Source: Pseudomonadota bacterium (GTDB lineage: Bacteria; Pseudomonadota; Gammaproteobacteria; Steroidobacterales; Steroidobacteraceae). From it: a stretch of 64,000 bases of DNA. Shown in pieces: positions 46,992 to 55,267 of the stretch (position 1 is its first letter; the number at the start of each line of letters is the position of its first letter). Made by a program: the position numbers and the translations under genes. The DNA lies in assembly GCA_025356075.1 (NCBI GenBank), contig JANXUT010000064.1, positions 26,001 through 90,000 on the forward strand, written 5' to 3'. The notes beneath the pieces were generated by a model. That model was not told the origin of the DNA and searched no databases. It was given only the letters and a program-made list of their open reading frames with translations.

Positions 46992-47732
46992 TCAATTGGG
47001 GGCCAGCAGCTTCTGCGCTGCCTGCTCGTTCTGGTCGGTGCTGTTCATGAGCCGCGTCTGCATGTCGAACAGGCGCGAGAGCTCGATCATCTCGACGAGG
47101 GCGCGCGGCGCATTCACGTTGCTGCTCTCGAGCGTGCCGCTCTCGACCTGCACCGTCGCGTCGGCGGCCGCCGGCAAGCCGTTCTTCTGCCGCATGAGCC
47201 CGTCCGCGCCCTTGAGGAGCTGCGCAACCGGCGGGTTGACGAGCTTCAGTCGCCCGACCGGGCCTGCGCCTTTCGGACCCACGCCCTGCGGAATGACGGT
47301 GATCGTGCCGTCGGTGCCGACGACGACGTTGTCGGACGGCGGGATCGAGATCGGGCCTCCGTCGCCGAGCACCGGCAGGCCCGTCGCCGTGACCAGCAGG
47401 CCGTCCGGCGTCATATGCATGTCGCCGGCGCGCGTGTAGGCCTCGCTGCCATCCTTCGCCTGCACCGCGAGCCAGCCCTCGCCTCGGATCGCCACATCGA
47501 GCGGCGCGCCCGTCTGCGAGAGCATGCCGGTCGCGGCCGAGAACCCGCTGTTCTGGGCGACCGCGTTGACCCGAGTTGCAAACCCGGGACCCACGACCGG
47601 CGTCGCCTCGAACGAGTAGAGGTCCGCGCGAAAGCCCATCGTGCTGACGTTGGCGAGGTTTTGGGCCTGCACGGCCTGCGCCTGCAGGATCTGCGAGGCG
47701 CCGGTCATGCCGACGTACAGAGAGCGATCCAT
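46992..47732 (-). CDS. flgF: Proximal rod protein FlgF
   Basis: 246 residues: MDRSLYVGMTGASQILQAQA, VQAQNLANVSTMGFRADLYS and the C-terminal VEMIELSRLFDMQTRLM motif. Proximal rod subunit. 13 nt after flgE. Confidence 0.96.
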   Translation of the reverse strand: MDRSLYVGMTGASQILQAQAVQAQNLANVSTMGFRADLYSFEATPVVGPGFATRVNAVAQNSGFSAATGMLSQTGAPLDVAIRGEGWLAVQAKDGSEAYTRAGDMHMTPDGLLVTATGLPVLGDGGPISIPPSDNVVVGTDGTITVIPQGVGPKGAGPVGRLKLVNPPVAQLLKGADGLMRQKNGLPAAADATVQVESGTLESSNVNAPRALVEMIELSRLFDMQTRLMNSTDQNEQAAQKLLAPN

Positions 47733-47745
47733 GGCGGGTTACCTG

Positions 47746-49008
47746 TTACGCCCGGATCTGCAGAATCGTCTGCGTTATCTGGGAGTCGGTGGTGATCATC
47801 TGTGCATTCGCCTGGAAAGCACGCTGCGCGGTGATCATGTTGACGAGCTCCTTGGTGAGGTCGACGTTAGAGCTCTCTAGCGCACCTGACTTGATCGTGC
47901 CTAAATTCGCTGATTGCGCGGTGCCGTGGATGACCGCGCCGGAGGCAAAGGTTTCCGCCCAGTTGGAGTTTCCGAGTGGCGCTAGGCCCTGAGGGTCGGG
48001 GAAACTCGAGATCGCAAGCTGACCCAGCTCGAGCGAGCGGCCGTTGGTGTACTTGGCCGAGACGATCCCGGTGCCGTTCACCGCGATTGTCGTCAGCTGG
48101 CCGGTCGAAAACCCGTCCTGCGTAATCGTGTTGACGCCGAACTGGTTGCCGTACTGCGTGGACCCCGACATGTTAATCGTCAGCGTCATCGGGTTCGCGC
48201 CGGTCGTCGGCTGGTAAGCAGCGGCGCCTGAGCCCGCGGCAGGGATCACAAATGTGCTATTGGCCGGGGTCGTGACGGTGCCGGTCGAGCTGAAGTTGAA
48301 GGGCTGCACACCGGTCGGGTTGGCGGCGGTGGCATTGAGGAGCGTGCCGTCAATGGTCATCGCTACGTTCCACCGGTTGGGGGTCCCGGTCGCGATGAAG
48401 AAGAACGTCGCTGTGTGCTGGTTGCCGAGCGAGTCATAGACGGCGGTCGAGGTCGTGTTGTTGTAGCTCGCGGGGTCTGTCGGCAGGAACGGCGTGTTAA
48501 CCGGGGCCGTCGCATTCGCGGGCAGGTTGAGGTTCACGGCGGCGTTCGAGGTCGCGTTCGGCGCGCTCTGCGAGGTGTTGAGCTGCAGGTCCGCGAGAGC
48601 GCCGGTGTTGAAGCCGCCGGTGGCGAGCGCCGGGTACACCTGCACGCGCTGATTGGTAGCGTTGACAACGAACCCGGTGTTGTTGACGCTGAACGTGCCG
48701 TTGCGCGTATAGGAGTAACCGCTCGCATCGTGTAGCGTGAAGAACCCCTGGCCGCTCATCGCGAGGTCGAGGTTGTTGCCAGTCTGGGTGATGTTGCCCT
48801 GGGTGAACTGCTGGTTGATGCCGGCGATCGCGACGCCCTCGCCGGTCTGCAGCGAACTCAGGTTGAGCGAGCCGGTCGCGTAGACGTCGGCGAAACCAAC
48901 GCGCGAGTTTTTGAAGCCGGTGGTCTGGGAGTTCGCGATGTTGTTGGCGACGACGTCGAGGGCACTTGAGCTTGCGTCGAGGCCGCTCAGCGATACTTGA
49001 AATGGCAT
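47746..49008 (-). CDS. flgE: Flagellar hook protein FlgE
   Basis: 420 residues: [40 protein letters not shown] at the start, LTKELVNMITAQRAFQANAQ near the end, with a beta-rich hook core between. It is the hook subunit whose length FliK controls. Confidence 0.97.
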   Translation of the reverse strand: MPFQVSLSGLDASSSALDVVANNIANSQTTGFKNSRVGFADVYATGSLNLSSLQTGEGVAIAGINQQFTQGNITQTGNNLDLAMSGQGFFTLHDASGYSYTRNGTFSVNNTGFVVNATNQRVQVYPALATGGFNTGALADLQLNTSQSAPNATSNAAVNLNLPANATAPVNTPFLPTDPASYNNTTSTAVYDSLGNQHTATFFFIATGTPNRWNVAMTIDGTLLNATAANPTGVQPFNFSSTGTVTTPANSTFVIPAAGSGAAAYQPTTGANPMTLTINMSGSTQYGNQFGVNTITQDGFSTGQLTTIAVNGTGIVSAKYTNGRSLELGQLAISSFPDPQGLAPLGNSNWAETFASGAVIHGTAQSANLGTIKSGALESSNVDLTKELVNMITAQRAFQANAQMITTDSQITQTILQIRA

Positions 49009-49057
49009 GGGATGTCTCCGGGTCCTTTGATGGTCTTAGGTTCGCTTGCGCTTGGGT

Positions 49058-49768
49058 TCAGTTGATCTGCTGCACGGCGCTGAAGGGCACGTCGCCGATG
49101 CCGGCGAGGTGGAGGGTGAGCCCCCCTGAACCGCTCGCGCCGTTCAGCGTGATGCTGGTCACCTGCGCCTGCACGAGCGTCCCGAACTGCTGGCCCTTGC
49201 CCGCGACCGAGCCGCCGGCGAGCACGCCGTAGGTACCGGCGGGCGCCGTGGTGCCAGCATCGGTGCTGCCGTCCCAGGTGAAGTTGGCGAGCCCCGCGCC
49301 CTCGTTGCCAAGCGAGATCGTTTTGACGACCGCGCCGGCCGCGTTGACGATCTCGACGGTGACACCGTTGGCGGAGGTCGGGACGTTGACCGCGCCCGCG
49401 ACGCTGCCGCCGGCGGCGAGCGGTACGGCGGAGCCTGTCACGAGCACGTTGTGGCCGAGGAGGCTCGAGGCCTGTAGCGCCTGGTTCGAGACGAGCTGCG
49501 AGGACAGCGTCGAGAACGACGTGTTGAGGTCGGCGATGCCGGAAACCGTGCCAAACTGGGCGAGCTGGCCCATGATCGCCGACTCGTCCATCGGCTTGGT
49601 CGGGTCCTGGTTCTGCAGCTGCTGCATCATGAGGTTGAGGAAGTCGAGCTGGCTCAGAGAGCCCGAGCCCGCACCGGTCTTTTGCGTCGCTGCGCTCGAG
49701 CTCGAGTTCGTGCCGTTCAGCTGCGACAGCAGCGAGGGGCTGAAGATCGGATTGGTCGAGATGGTCAT
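49058..49768 (-). CDS. flgD: Hook cap protein FlgD
   Basis: 236 residues. N-terminal LSQLDFLNLMMQQLQNQDPT-KPMDESAIMGQLAQFG, then FlgD Ig-like/tudor domains. It scaffolds hook growth and is shed when FlgK takes over. 11 nt after flgC. Confidence 0.96.
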   Translation of the reverse strand: MTISTNPIFSPSLLSQLNGTNSSSSAATQKTGAGSGSLSQLDFLNLMMQQLQNQDPTKPMDESAIMGQLAQFGTVSGIADLNTSFSTLSSQLVSNQALQASSLLGHNVLVTGSAVPLAAGGSVAGAVNVPTSANGVTVEIVNAAGAVVKTISLGNEGAGLANFTWDGSTDAGTTAPAGTYGVLAGGSVAGKGQQFGTLVQAQVTSITLNGASGSGGLTLHLAGIGDVPFSAVQQIN

Positions 49769-49779
49769 GGCGCTCCTCC

Positions 49780-50205
49780 TCAGTGGCCCATCGAGAGCGT
49801 CTTGAGGACCAGGTCGCGCGCGGTCGTCATGACTTCGACGTTGCCCTGGAACGAGCGCGACGCCGAGATCATGTTGGTGAGTTCCTCGACCGGGTTGACG
49901 TTCGAGCCGTAGACGTAGCCGTTCGCATCGGCGAGCGGATGGTCTGGCTGGAAGCGCTTGAGCGGCGCGGCACCCGACTGGATCACATCGAGCACCCTGA
50001 CACCGACGCCCGGCTCATCGAGCTCGGGGTTCGCGGAAAACTGCTTCAGTTGCGTCGCGAAGATCGGGTGCCGCGAGCGATAGGCGGTCTTCTCGCTGCT
50101 CGAGACCGAATCGGCGTTCGCGAGGTTGGACGCCGTGACGTTGAGGCGCATGGACTCGGCGTTCATCGCCGAACCCGAGATATCGAAGACACCGAGGAGT
50201 GACAT
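49780..50205 (-). CDS. flgC: Proximal rod protein FlgC
   Basis: 141 residues from ATG 50205: MSLLGVFDISGSAMNAESMR, NVTASNLANADSV, and C-terminal NPVEELTNMISASRSFQGNV. 37 nt after flgB. Confidence 0.97.
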   Translation of the reverse strand: MSLLGVFDISGSAMNAESMRLNVTASNLANADSVSSSEKTAYRSRHPIFATQLKQFSANPELDEPGVGVRVLDVIQSGAAPLKRFQPDHPLADANGYVYGSNVNPVEELTNMISASRSFQGNVEVMTTARDLVLKTLSMGH

Positions 50206-50242
50206 GGGTCGCTTGGCTCCGCCGCGCGTGCGGCCGTGAAGA

Positions 50243-50632
50243 CTACTGGCCGGTGATCGCGAGCTGGAGGGCCGCGACCTGGCGGTTGATGAAATCGAGG
50301 CTGGTCTGGTAGCGGACCGAGTTTTCCGCGAACTTGGCCTGCTCGACCGGCGACTCGACGGTGTTGCCATCGAGCGAGGGCTGGAACGGAATCCGGTACT
50401 TGAGCTCATCCTCGGTCGTGCCGCCGGTCGCGACCGGCAGGTGGCCGACGTGCGTGCGGATCATGGGGAGCGCGCCGCCCGGGCTCACCTCGGCAAGCGT
50501 CCCGGCGAAGTCGTAGTCACGCGCCTTGTAGTTCGGCGTGTCGGCGTTCGCGATGTTGGTCGCGAGCACGCCAACCCGGTCCGCCGCGGCGATCAGTGCG
50601 CGCTCGTGGATACCGAAGATGCTGGCGAACAT
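50243..50632 (-). CDS. flgB: Proximal rod protein FlgB
   Basis: 129 residues from ATG 50632: LATNIANADTPNYKARDYDF is the signature; it ends in the helix SLDFINRQVAALQLAITGQ. First gene of flgBCDEFGHIJKL on the minus strand, driven by a sigma-54 promoter 37 nt upstream. Confidence 0.97.
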   Translation of the reverse strand: MFASIFGIHERALIAAADRVGVLATNIANADTPNYKARDYDFAGTLAEVSPGGALPMIRTHVGHLPVATGGTTEDELKYRIPFQPSLDGNTVESPVEQAKFAENSVRYQTSLDFINRQVAALQLAITGQ

Positions 50633-50947
50633 GGCGAGGACCGTTTGAGTGGACTCGCCTGGACTAGAGCAAGAGCCGTGCCAGTGGCTGGCGATGCCTC
50701 GAGCGGGGCTGCGGACACTCGTTGGACGGACGAAGCGGCAATGGGCCGCCCGTTGGCGAGCGCCAGGCGGCAAGAGTTGGCCGCTCCGGCCCGCCCTGCT
50801 CCCGGCGCCTCACCGCCGCCCGTCCGCCCAAGCGACGAAGTTTTGACGGACGCACGGGCGCAGGCGCCGACGGCGCGACGATCCCGGCGCCGCCGGCGGC
50901 CAAAATGCGCGGCGGCGCAACGGCTTGGGCGGCCGAGCGCGAGTGGC
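50633..50947. other. flgB-flgA divergent intergenic region
   Basis: 315 nt. The flgB end carries the sigma-54 promoter. The rest is very GC-rich with short GGCGCC/GCGGCG-type repeats and no promoter I can support for flgA. A weak sigma-54-like TGGCATG-N4-GTGCA overlaps the flgA start and is not called. Confidence 0.5.
50669..50684 (-). promoter_or_regulatory. Sigma-54 promoter of the flgB-L operon
   Basis: TGGCACG-GCTC-TTGCT on the minus strand, an exact consensus match; predicted transcription start near 50658, leader about 25 nt. Confidence 0.9.
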
Positions 50948-51685
50948 ATGAAGCGTGCACTCTTAACCGTGATGCGCCCGCTCCCGCCACTCCTGACCGC
51001 GTGCACGCTCGGCCTCGCCGTCGGCCTGGGCTACGTGCCGGGAGCCTGCGCGGGTGAGGGCATCGAATCGCTTGCGCGCGTTCGCGCGGTCGCCCGCGCG
51101 ACGGCGGCGGCGAGCACCGGCCGGCCGGCCGCGGAGCTCGAGGTCGCGCCGCTCGATCCGCGCCTGCATCTCGCCGAGTGCGAGGGGGCCCCCGCGGGCC
51201 GGCTCACGCCGGGCGCGCGCTCCGCGGCGCAACTCACGATCGAGGTGTACTGCGCCTTACCGCCCTGGCGCCAGTACGTGGTGGTGCGGGTCCAGGCGGA
51301 GGAAAAAGTCGTCATCGCCACCCGCGCGCTCGCGCGCCTGCAGGTCGTGGCGGCCGAGGACGTGACGGTGCTGCCGCGCGAGCTCGCCTCGCTCCCGGCC
51401 GGCTACTTTCGCCGCGCCGAGGATGTGGTCGGCCACCTCGCCCAGCGCAATCTCGGCGCGGGCGAGGTGCTTTCGCCGGGTACCGTCCGCGCGCCGCCGC
51501 TCGTCCATCGCGGCCAGTCGGTTACGCTCCTCGTGAGCGGCGGGGGCTTGAGCGTCAGGACCAGCGGTACCGCGCTTGCCGACGCAGGCCTTGCCGAGCG
51601 CGTCCGGGTCAAGAACTCTCAGACCTCGCGCCTCGTTGAAGGAGTGGTCCGCTCCGCCGATACGGTCGAGGTGTCGCTCGAATGA
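50948..51685 (+). CDS. flgA: P-ring assembly chaperone FlgA
   Basis: 245 residues from ATG 50948. Signal peptide (LLTACTLGLAVGLGYVPGACA), then an SAF/FlgA domain (ARLQVVAAEDVTVLPRELAS, GRLVEGV-like C-terminus SQTSRLVEGVVRSADTVEV). Periplasmic chaperone for FlgI. ATG 50972 is a possible later start. Divergent from flgB. Confidence 0.93.
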   Translation: MKRALLTVMRPLPPLLTACTLGLAVGLGYVPGACAGEGIESLARVRAVARATAAASTGRPAAELEVAPLDPRLHLAECEGAPAGRLTPGARSAAQLTIEVYCALPPWRQYVVVRVQAEEKVVIATRALARLQVVAAEDVTVLPRELASLPAGYFRRAEDVVGHLAQRNLGAGEVLSPGTVRAPPLVHRGQSVTLLVSGGGLSVRTSGTALADAGLAERVRVKNSQTSRLVEGVVRSADTVEVSLE

Positions 51686-51792
51686 CGGGACCGGTCGCGC
51701 GTCCCGGAGGCCCTCCCGGGCGGCTCGCCGCGCGGGGGCTCCCTTTCCGCGTTCGGGCGCGAGGAAACACGGTCCGAGTTCACATATTTCCC

Positions 51793-51819
51793 TAAAGTTC
51801 GGCTTTTCACTGACGATAC
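51793..51819 (+). promoter_or_regulatory. Sigma-28 promoter of flgM
   Basis: TAAAGTTC (51793-51800), 11-nt spacer, GACGATAC (51812-51819). Same spacing as the fliC promoter. FliA-driven flgM gives the usual anti-sigma feedback. Confidence 0.8.
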
Positions 51820-51856
51820 GGTGCATGAGGAGCTACGTGCTCCGGGAGCGATTCCG

Positions 51857-52168
51857 ATGACCAACAAGATCACGGGCTATGGGCCGACGACGACGGTGGT
51901 GACCGGTGGCAACCGCACCGCGCCGACGCCAGCTGCCCATGGGGATACCCCGAAGACCGGCGGCGGCGCCCAGGCGGGCGATTCCGTCACGTTGACCAGT
52001 TCCGCCCGGACGCTGCAGAAGCTCGGTGATGCCATCGCGGCAACACCGATCGTCGACAGCGGCCGCGTCGAGTCGGTCAAGAACCGCATCGCGCAGAACA
52101 CCTACAAGGTGGATGCGCTGAAAGTCGCGGCGAAGCTCCTGGCCGCCGACGGCGAACTGGCGAACTAA
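51857..52168 (+). CDS. flgM: Anti-sigma-28 factor FlgM
   Basis: 103 residues from ATG 51857 (GGGAG upstream). MTNKITGYGPTT start and the C-terminal FliA-binding helices (VDSGRVESVKNRIAQNTYKV, AAKLLAADGELAN). It holds sigma-28 inactive until exported through the finished hook. 12 nt before flgN. Confidence 0.94.
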   Translation: MTNKITGYGPTTTVVTGGNRTAPTPAAHGDTPKTGGGAQAGDSVTLTSSARTLQKLGDAIAATPIVDSGRVESVKNRIAQNTYKVDALKVAAKLLAADGELAN

Positions 52169-52180
52169 GGGACGCCAAGC

Positions 52181-52690
52181 ATGGACGCATCCGAAGTCGC
52201 GGCCCTTGGCGCCCTGCTCGACCGGGAAGCCGCGGCGGGGAATGCCCTGCTCGCGGGCCTCGAGTCCGAGCGTTCTGCGCTCTCTGGCTTCGACGTTGCG
52301 GCGCTCGAGGCGGCGACCCGGGACAAGGAGCGCCTGGCGGGTGATTTCGACCGCCTCGATGCCGAGCGGCGCGAGTACCTCGCGCGCTTCGGCTACGGCC
52401 CGAGCCGCGCCGACATGAATAACCTGATCCGCGCCGTCGAGGATCCGCGCTATTCCGAAGCCGCACGGCGGGCCGGTCCGATCGCGACGCGCTGGCGCCG
52501 GATCGTCGCGCTCATCGAGCGTTGCCGCGACGACAACCAGCGGAACGGCCTCATCGTGGGCCTGCAGAGCCGGCGTGCGACCCAGACGCTCAATGTGCTG
52601 AGGACCGGGCGGCCGGACGAGCTCACCTACGGTCGCGGGCAGATGCCGGGACTCGCGGCCGCCGCCGCTCGTGCGCTCGGGCGCGTCTGA
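52181..52690 (+). CDS. flgN: FlgN-family export chaperone
   Basis: 169 residues, helical (LGALLDREAAAGNALLAGLE, ATRDKERLAGDFDRLDAERR). Chaperone of FlgK and FlgL. Position after flgM, size and helix pattern support the call. AAGGGA precedes the ATG. Confidence 0.9.
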   Translation: MDASEVAALGALLDREAAAGNALLAGLESERSALSGFDVAALEAATRDKERLAGDFDRLDAERREYLARFGYGPSRADMNNLIRAVEDPRYSEAARRAGPIATRWRRIVALIERCRDDNQRNGLIVGLQSRRATQTLNVLRTGRPDELTYGRGQMPGLAAAAARALGRV

Positions 52691-52714
52691 AGGCTTGAAG
52701 AGCAGGTCGCCGCC

Positions 52715-52918
52715 ATGCTGGTACTCAGCCGTCGCGCCGATGAGTCGATCCTGATCCAGCCAGCGGACGGGACCGACACGCGCATGACGCTTGCGGAGCT
52801 CTTTGCGAACGGCCCGATCCAGATCACGCTGCTAGGCGGAACCGGCAAGCGTGTCAAGATGGGCATCAATGCACCCGCCGAGCTCGCCATCCGCCGTAAA
52901 GACGTCGACAGCGTCTAA
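52715..52918 (+). CDS. CsrA/RsmA-family RNA-binding protein with inserted helix
   Basis: 67 residues. MLVLSRRADESILI and VKMGINAPAELAIRRKDV match the first and last strands of CsrA, with Arg in the RNA-contact position near the end. Between strand 1 and the next strand (IQITLLG) is an extra stretch (ADGTDTRMTLAELFANGP) that looks like a helix and is absent from standard CsrA. Pseudomonas RsmN/RsmF has a comparable internal helix. It probably binds GGA motifs in mRNA; location after flgMN suggests a flagellar role. Confidence 0.88.
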   Translation: MLVLSRRADESILIQPADGTDTRMTLAELFANGPIQITLLGGTGKRVKMGINAPAELAIRRKDVDSV

Positions 52919-53084
52919 CTAGCTGATTTTTATCGATTTTATAGGCTCGATTGCCTCGGCATCGGGTTGTTGCGCTGCGTTTTTTTCTTCTCCGGAGCGC
53001 CGGGTGCGTCCGTCCCCCTCCGGCCGTAGGGCATACTTCTTCTCGCTCTACGGTCGATATAACAAGTCTGAGACGGGGATATCC

Positions 53085-53360
53085 ATGGAGCGTCGGCTGC
53101 ATACGCGCCACCGGGCGCGCACTACGGTTTACGTTCAGATTCCAGGACGCCGCGGCAAGCTGTGCCGCGCCCGGAACCTGAGTGCGAATGGTGTATTTGT
53201 CGAGACGGAGAATCTGGGGCTGCAGAAGGGCTCGGTCGTGGAACTCGCGTTCGCGATCAACCTCGGCGCCATTACCAAGATTCACCGCCGGACCGCGATC
53301 GTGGCCCACGTGTCGCGCGGCGGAACCGGGCTCAGGATGGAGAGCTACGTCGGCCGTTGA
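53085..53360 (+). CDS. PilZ-domain protein
   Basis: 91 residues from ATG 53085 (GGGGAT upstream), one PilZ domain. c-di-GMP signature: RHRAR near the start and NLSANG (D/NxSxxG) after strand 2, both intact. Likely a c-di-GMP receptor tied to motility. Followed by a terminator. Confidence 0.9.
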   Translation: MERRLHTRHRARTTVYVQIPGRRGKLCRARNLSANGVFVETENLGLQKGSVVELAFAINLGAITKIHRRTAIVAHVSRGGTGLRMESYVGR

Positions 53361-53396
53361 AGCCGGACGCAGCCACGAGGACGTTCCATGTCGGTG

Positions 53397-53433
53397 GCGC
53401 CGTAGTCGCAAGGCTCGGCGCCTCTTTTATTTA
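53397..53433 (+). terminator. Terminator after the PilZ gene
   Basis: GGCGCC (53397-53402) and GGCGCC (53418-53423) form a stem around a 15-nt loop, followed by TCTTTTATTT. Confidence 0.7.
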
Positions 53434-53465
53434 GGGGTCCGGTCGATGGGCCCGCGAGGCCCCCG

Positions 53466-54191
53466 ATGACCGCCGCCGACCGCGCCCCGCCCGCCGCCGG
53501 ACGCAGCTACCGCTACTACGATTTCATCATGGCGGCCTACGTCTGCATCCTGCTGTGCGCCAACCTCATCGGCGCCGCCAAGGTCTCGACGGTCGACCTG
53601 CCCTTCTTCGGCCAGCACGACTACCTGACGGGCGTGCTCTTCTTCCCGATCTCCTACTTCTTCGGCGACATCCTCACCGAGGTCTACGGCTACGGCCGCG
53701 ACCGGCGGGTCGTGTGGGCGGGATTCGGCGCGCTCATATTCGCCTCGATCATGGCGGCGACCATCGTGGCGCTGCCGCCGGCCAAGTCCTGGGCGCCGAA
53801 CCAGGCGGCGGTCCAGTCGATTTTCGGCCAGACGCCGCGCATCGTTGCCGCCTCGATCATCGCCTTCTGGTGCGGCTCGTTCGTCAACAGCTTCGTGCTC
53901 GCGAAGATGAAGGTCTGGACCAACGGCCGGTGGCTATGGATGCGCACGATCGGCTCGACACTGTGCGGGGAGCTCGTCGACTCGACCCTCTTCTGCACGA
54001 TCGCCTTCTACGGCATCTGGACGAGCACCGAGCTTCTCGACCGGACGCTGACGCAGTACTTCCTCAAGGGCGGCTGGGAAGTCCTCGCAACGCCGCTCAC
54101 CTACGCGATCGTCGGGTTCCTGAAGCGCGCCGAGCGCGAGGACTACTACGACCGCGACACGAACTTCACGCCGTTTTCGCTGCGTAGTTGA
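53466..54191 (+). CDS. Queuosine precursor transporter, YhhQ/VUT family
   Basis: 241 residues, six predicted transmembrane helices. Family pieces: YVCILLCANLIGAAKV, GVLFFPISYFFGDILTEVYG, AFWCGSFVNSFVLAKMKVW, STLCGELVDSTLFCTIAFYG. Members take up preQ1/preQ0 for tRNA queuosine. No preQ1 riboswitch is apparent in the 100 nt upstream. Confidence 0.93.
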   Translation: MTAADRAPPAAGRSYRYYDFIMAAYVCILLCANLIGAAKVSTVDLPFFGQHDYLTGVLFFPISYFFGDILTEVYGYGRDRRVVWAGFGALIFASIMAATIVALPPAKSWAPNQAAVQSIFGQTPRIVAASIIAFWCGSFVNSFVLAKMKVWTNGRWLWMRTIGSTLCGELVDSTLFCTIAFYGIWTSTELLDRTLTQYFLKGGWEVLATPLTYAIVGFLKRAEREDYYDRDTNFTPFSLRS

Positions 54192-54215
54192 CCCGGCGCC
54201 GGGGCCGCTACTGGC

Positions 54216-54938
54216 CTACGAGCGGAAGTCGTACATCGACTTGAGCTTGGCCACGCACGGCCTCGCCGCCGGCCGCTCGAGGGCTTCATCCAGCATCAGG
54301 TGCATCCGCTGCGGCGCGAACTCGATGCCAATCGTCTTGATCCCCTCGTAGGCCTGTTTCGCCTGGACAACGATGTCCCGGTTCTCGCGCTTCAGGTTCT
54401 CGACCGCCTCGAGCACCTTCAGCTGTTCGAGCTCACTCAGCGGCCCGCCGGAGCTGCGAATCGCGTGCAGCGAGGCGGCGTCGAAGTACTCCCGCTCGGC
54501 GACCCGGTCGAGGACCGGCATCGTCGCGTACAAGTAGATCCACTGGTCGAGGCGCTTCGGCTCAACTCGGGAGAGAATTCCAGCGGATTCCGCCGCGTGA
54601 TAGGCGTCGCTGTCGAAGGTGTGCCGCGGAATGTCGAGGAGCGCAATCGCCGCGATGACGGCGGCGCGGTCAGAGCCACCCTCGATGCTGGCGCGGATGC
54701 CGTTGATCGTATCGCTGAAGCATTCGGTCAATGCGATGCGCTGGATCACTTCCGGGCCGTCGTCGTTGGCCATCTCGAAGCGCATCTGCGCTTCGGCGCG
54801 GGATACCTTCTCCCGCAACTCGAGCCCGAGCAGCAACTGTTCCGCCGCGAGGGCGATGACAATGCCGACGATGATGACGCCGACCTCGCTCGCGAGTTCG
54901 CGCCAAGTGTGGATCGGCTTGGGCTTGTGGACTTCCAC
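54216..54938 (-). CDS. Membrane-anchored hypothetical protein
   Basis: 240 residues from GTG 54938 (AGGAG 10 nt upstream). One transmembrane helix near the N-terminus (VGVIIVGIVIALAAEQLLL), then a helical domain (about 45-240) with several acidic/basic heptads. Not recognised; similar single-helix helical proteins occur in gammaproteobacteria without known function. The frame stays open to 55190 across tRNA-Thr, but that part is antisense tRNA and not coding. Confidence 0.7.
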   Translation of the reverse strand: MEVHKPKPIHTWRELASEVGVIIVGIVIALAAEQLLLGLELREKVSRAEAQMRFEMANDDGPEVIQRIALTECFSDTINGIRASIEGGSDRAAVIAAIALLDIPRHTFDSDAYHAAESAGILSRVEPKRLDQWIYLYATMPVLDRVAEREYFDAASLHAIRSSGGPLSELEQLKVLEAVENLKRENRDIVVQAKQAYEGIKTIGIEFAPQRMHLMLDEALERPAARPCVAKLKSMYDFRS

Positions 54939-55075
54939 GGCAGATGGGCTCCTGGCGGCGGCTGATGTCAGCGATGAGGGGAGATCCGTCTCGAGATTAG
55001 CAGTGAATGCCCGCCGGCAATCCGCCGCCGCCGCCTCGCAACCGTGGCCGGTTCGCGCCAGGAGCGCGCGCCCGC

Positions 55076-55103
55076 TTGAGACTGCGCAGGCCTCGTTTAT
55101 ACT
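55076..55103 (+). promoter_or_regulatory. Sigma-70 promoter of tRNA-Thr
   Basis: TTGAGA (55076-55081), 16-nt spacer, TATACT (55098-55103), 11 nt before the mature tRNA. Confidence 0.7.
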
Positions 55104-55114
55104 CGCGGCCCGAC

Positions 55115-55189
55115 GCCGGGTTAGCTCAGCGGTAGAGCAGGGCTTTTGTAAAGCCAAGGTCGGGAGTTCAATCCTCTCACCCGGCACCA
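55115..55189 (+). tRNA. tRNA-Thr (anticodon UGU)
   Basis: 75 nt including an encoded CCA. Acceptor GCCGGGT/ACCCGGC, D-arm TAGCTCAGCGGTAGAGCA, anticodon loop TTTGTAA (UGU), T-arm with GTTCAATCC. The outermost anticodon-stem pair is a G-A mismatch. Confidence 0.95.
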
Positions 55190-55267
55190 TTCCCGCGACC
55201 GCGCCCGATTCGCGGGATTAACGCATTCAAAAACAATGATTTGACGGCATCGGCGTGAGCGCCGACC

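Noticed and set aside
50944..50959. Sigma-54-like TGGCATG-N4-GTGCA at the flgA start
   Set aside because: Two mismatches, and it would start transcription inside the gene unless translation begins at ATG 50972; too weak to call.
53361..53465. Possible preQ1 riboswitch before the YhhQ gene
   Set aside because: The sequence is explained by a terminator hairpin; no preQ1 aptamer pattern is visible.
54939..55190. N-terminal extension of the hypothetical protein at 54216 up to 55190
   Set aside because: The first ~25 codons are the antisense of tRNA-Thr, a common false start; GTG 54938 has a ribosome binding site.
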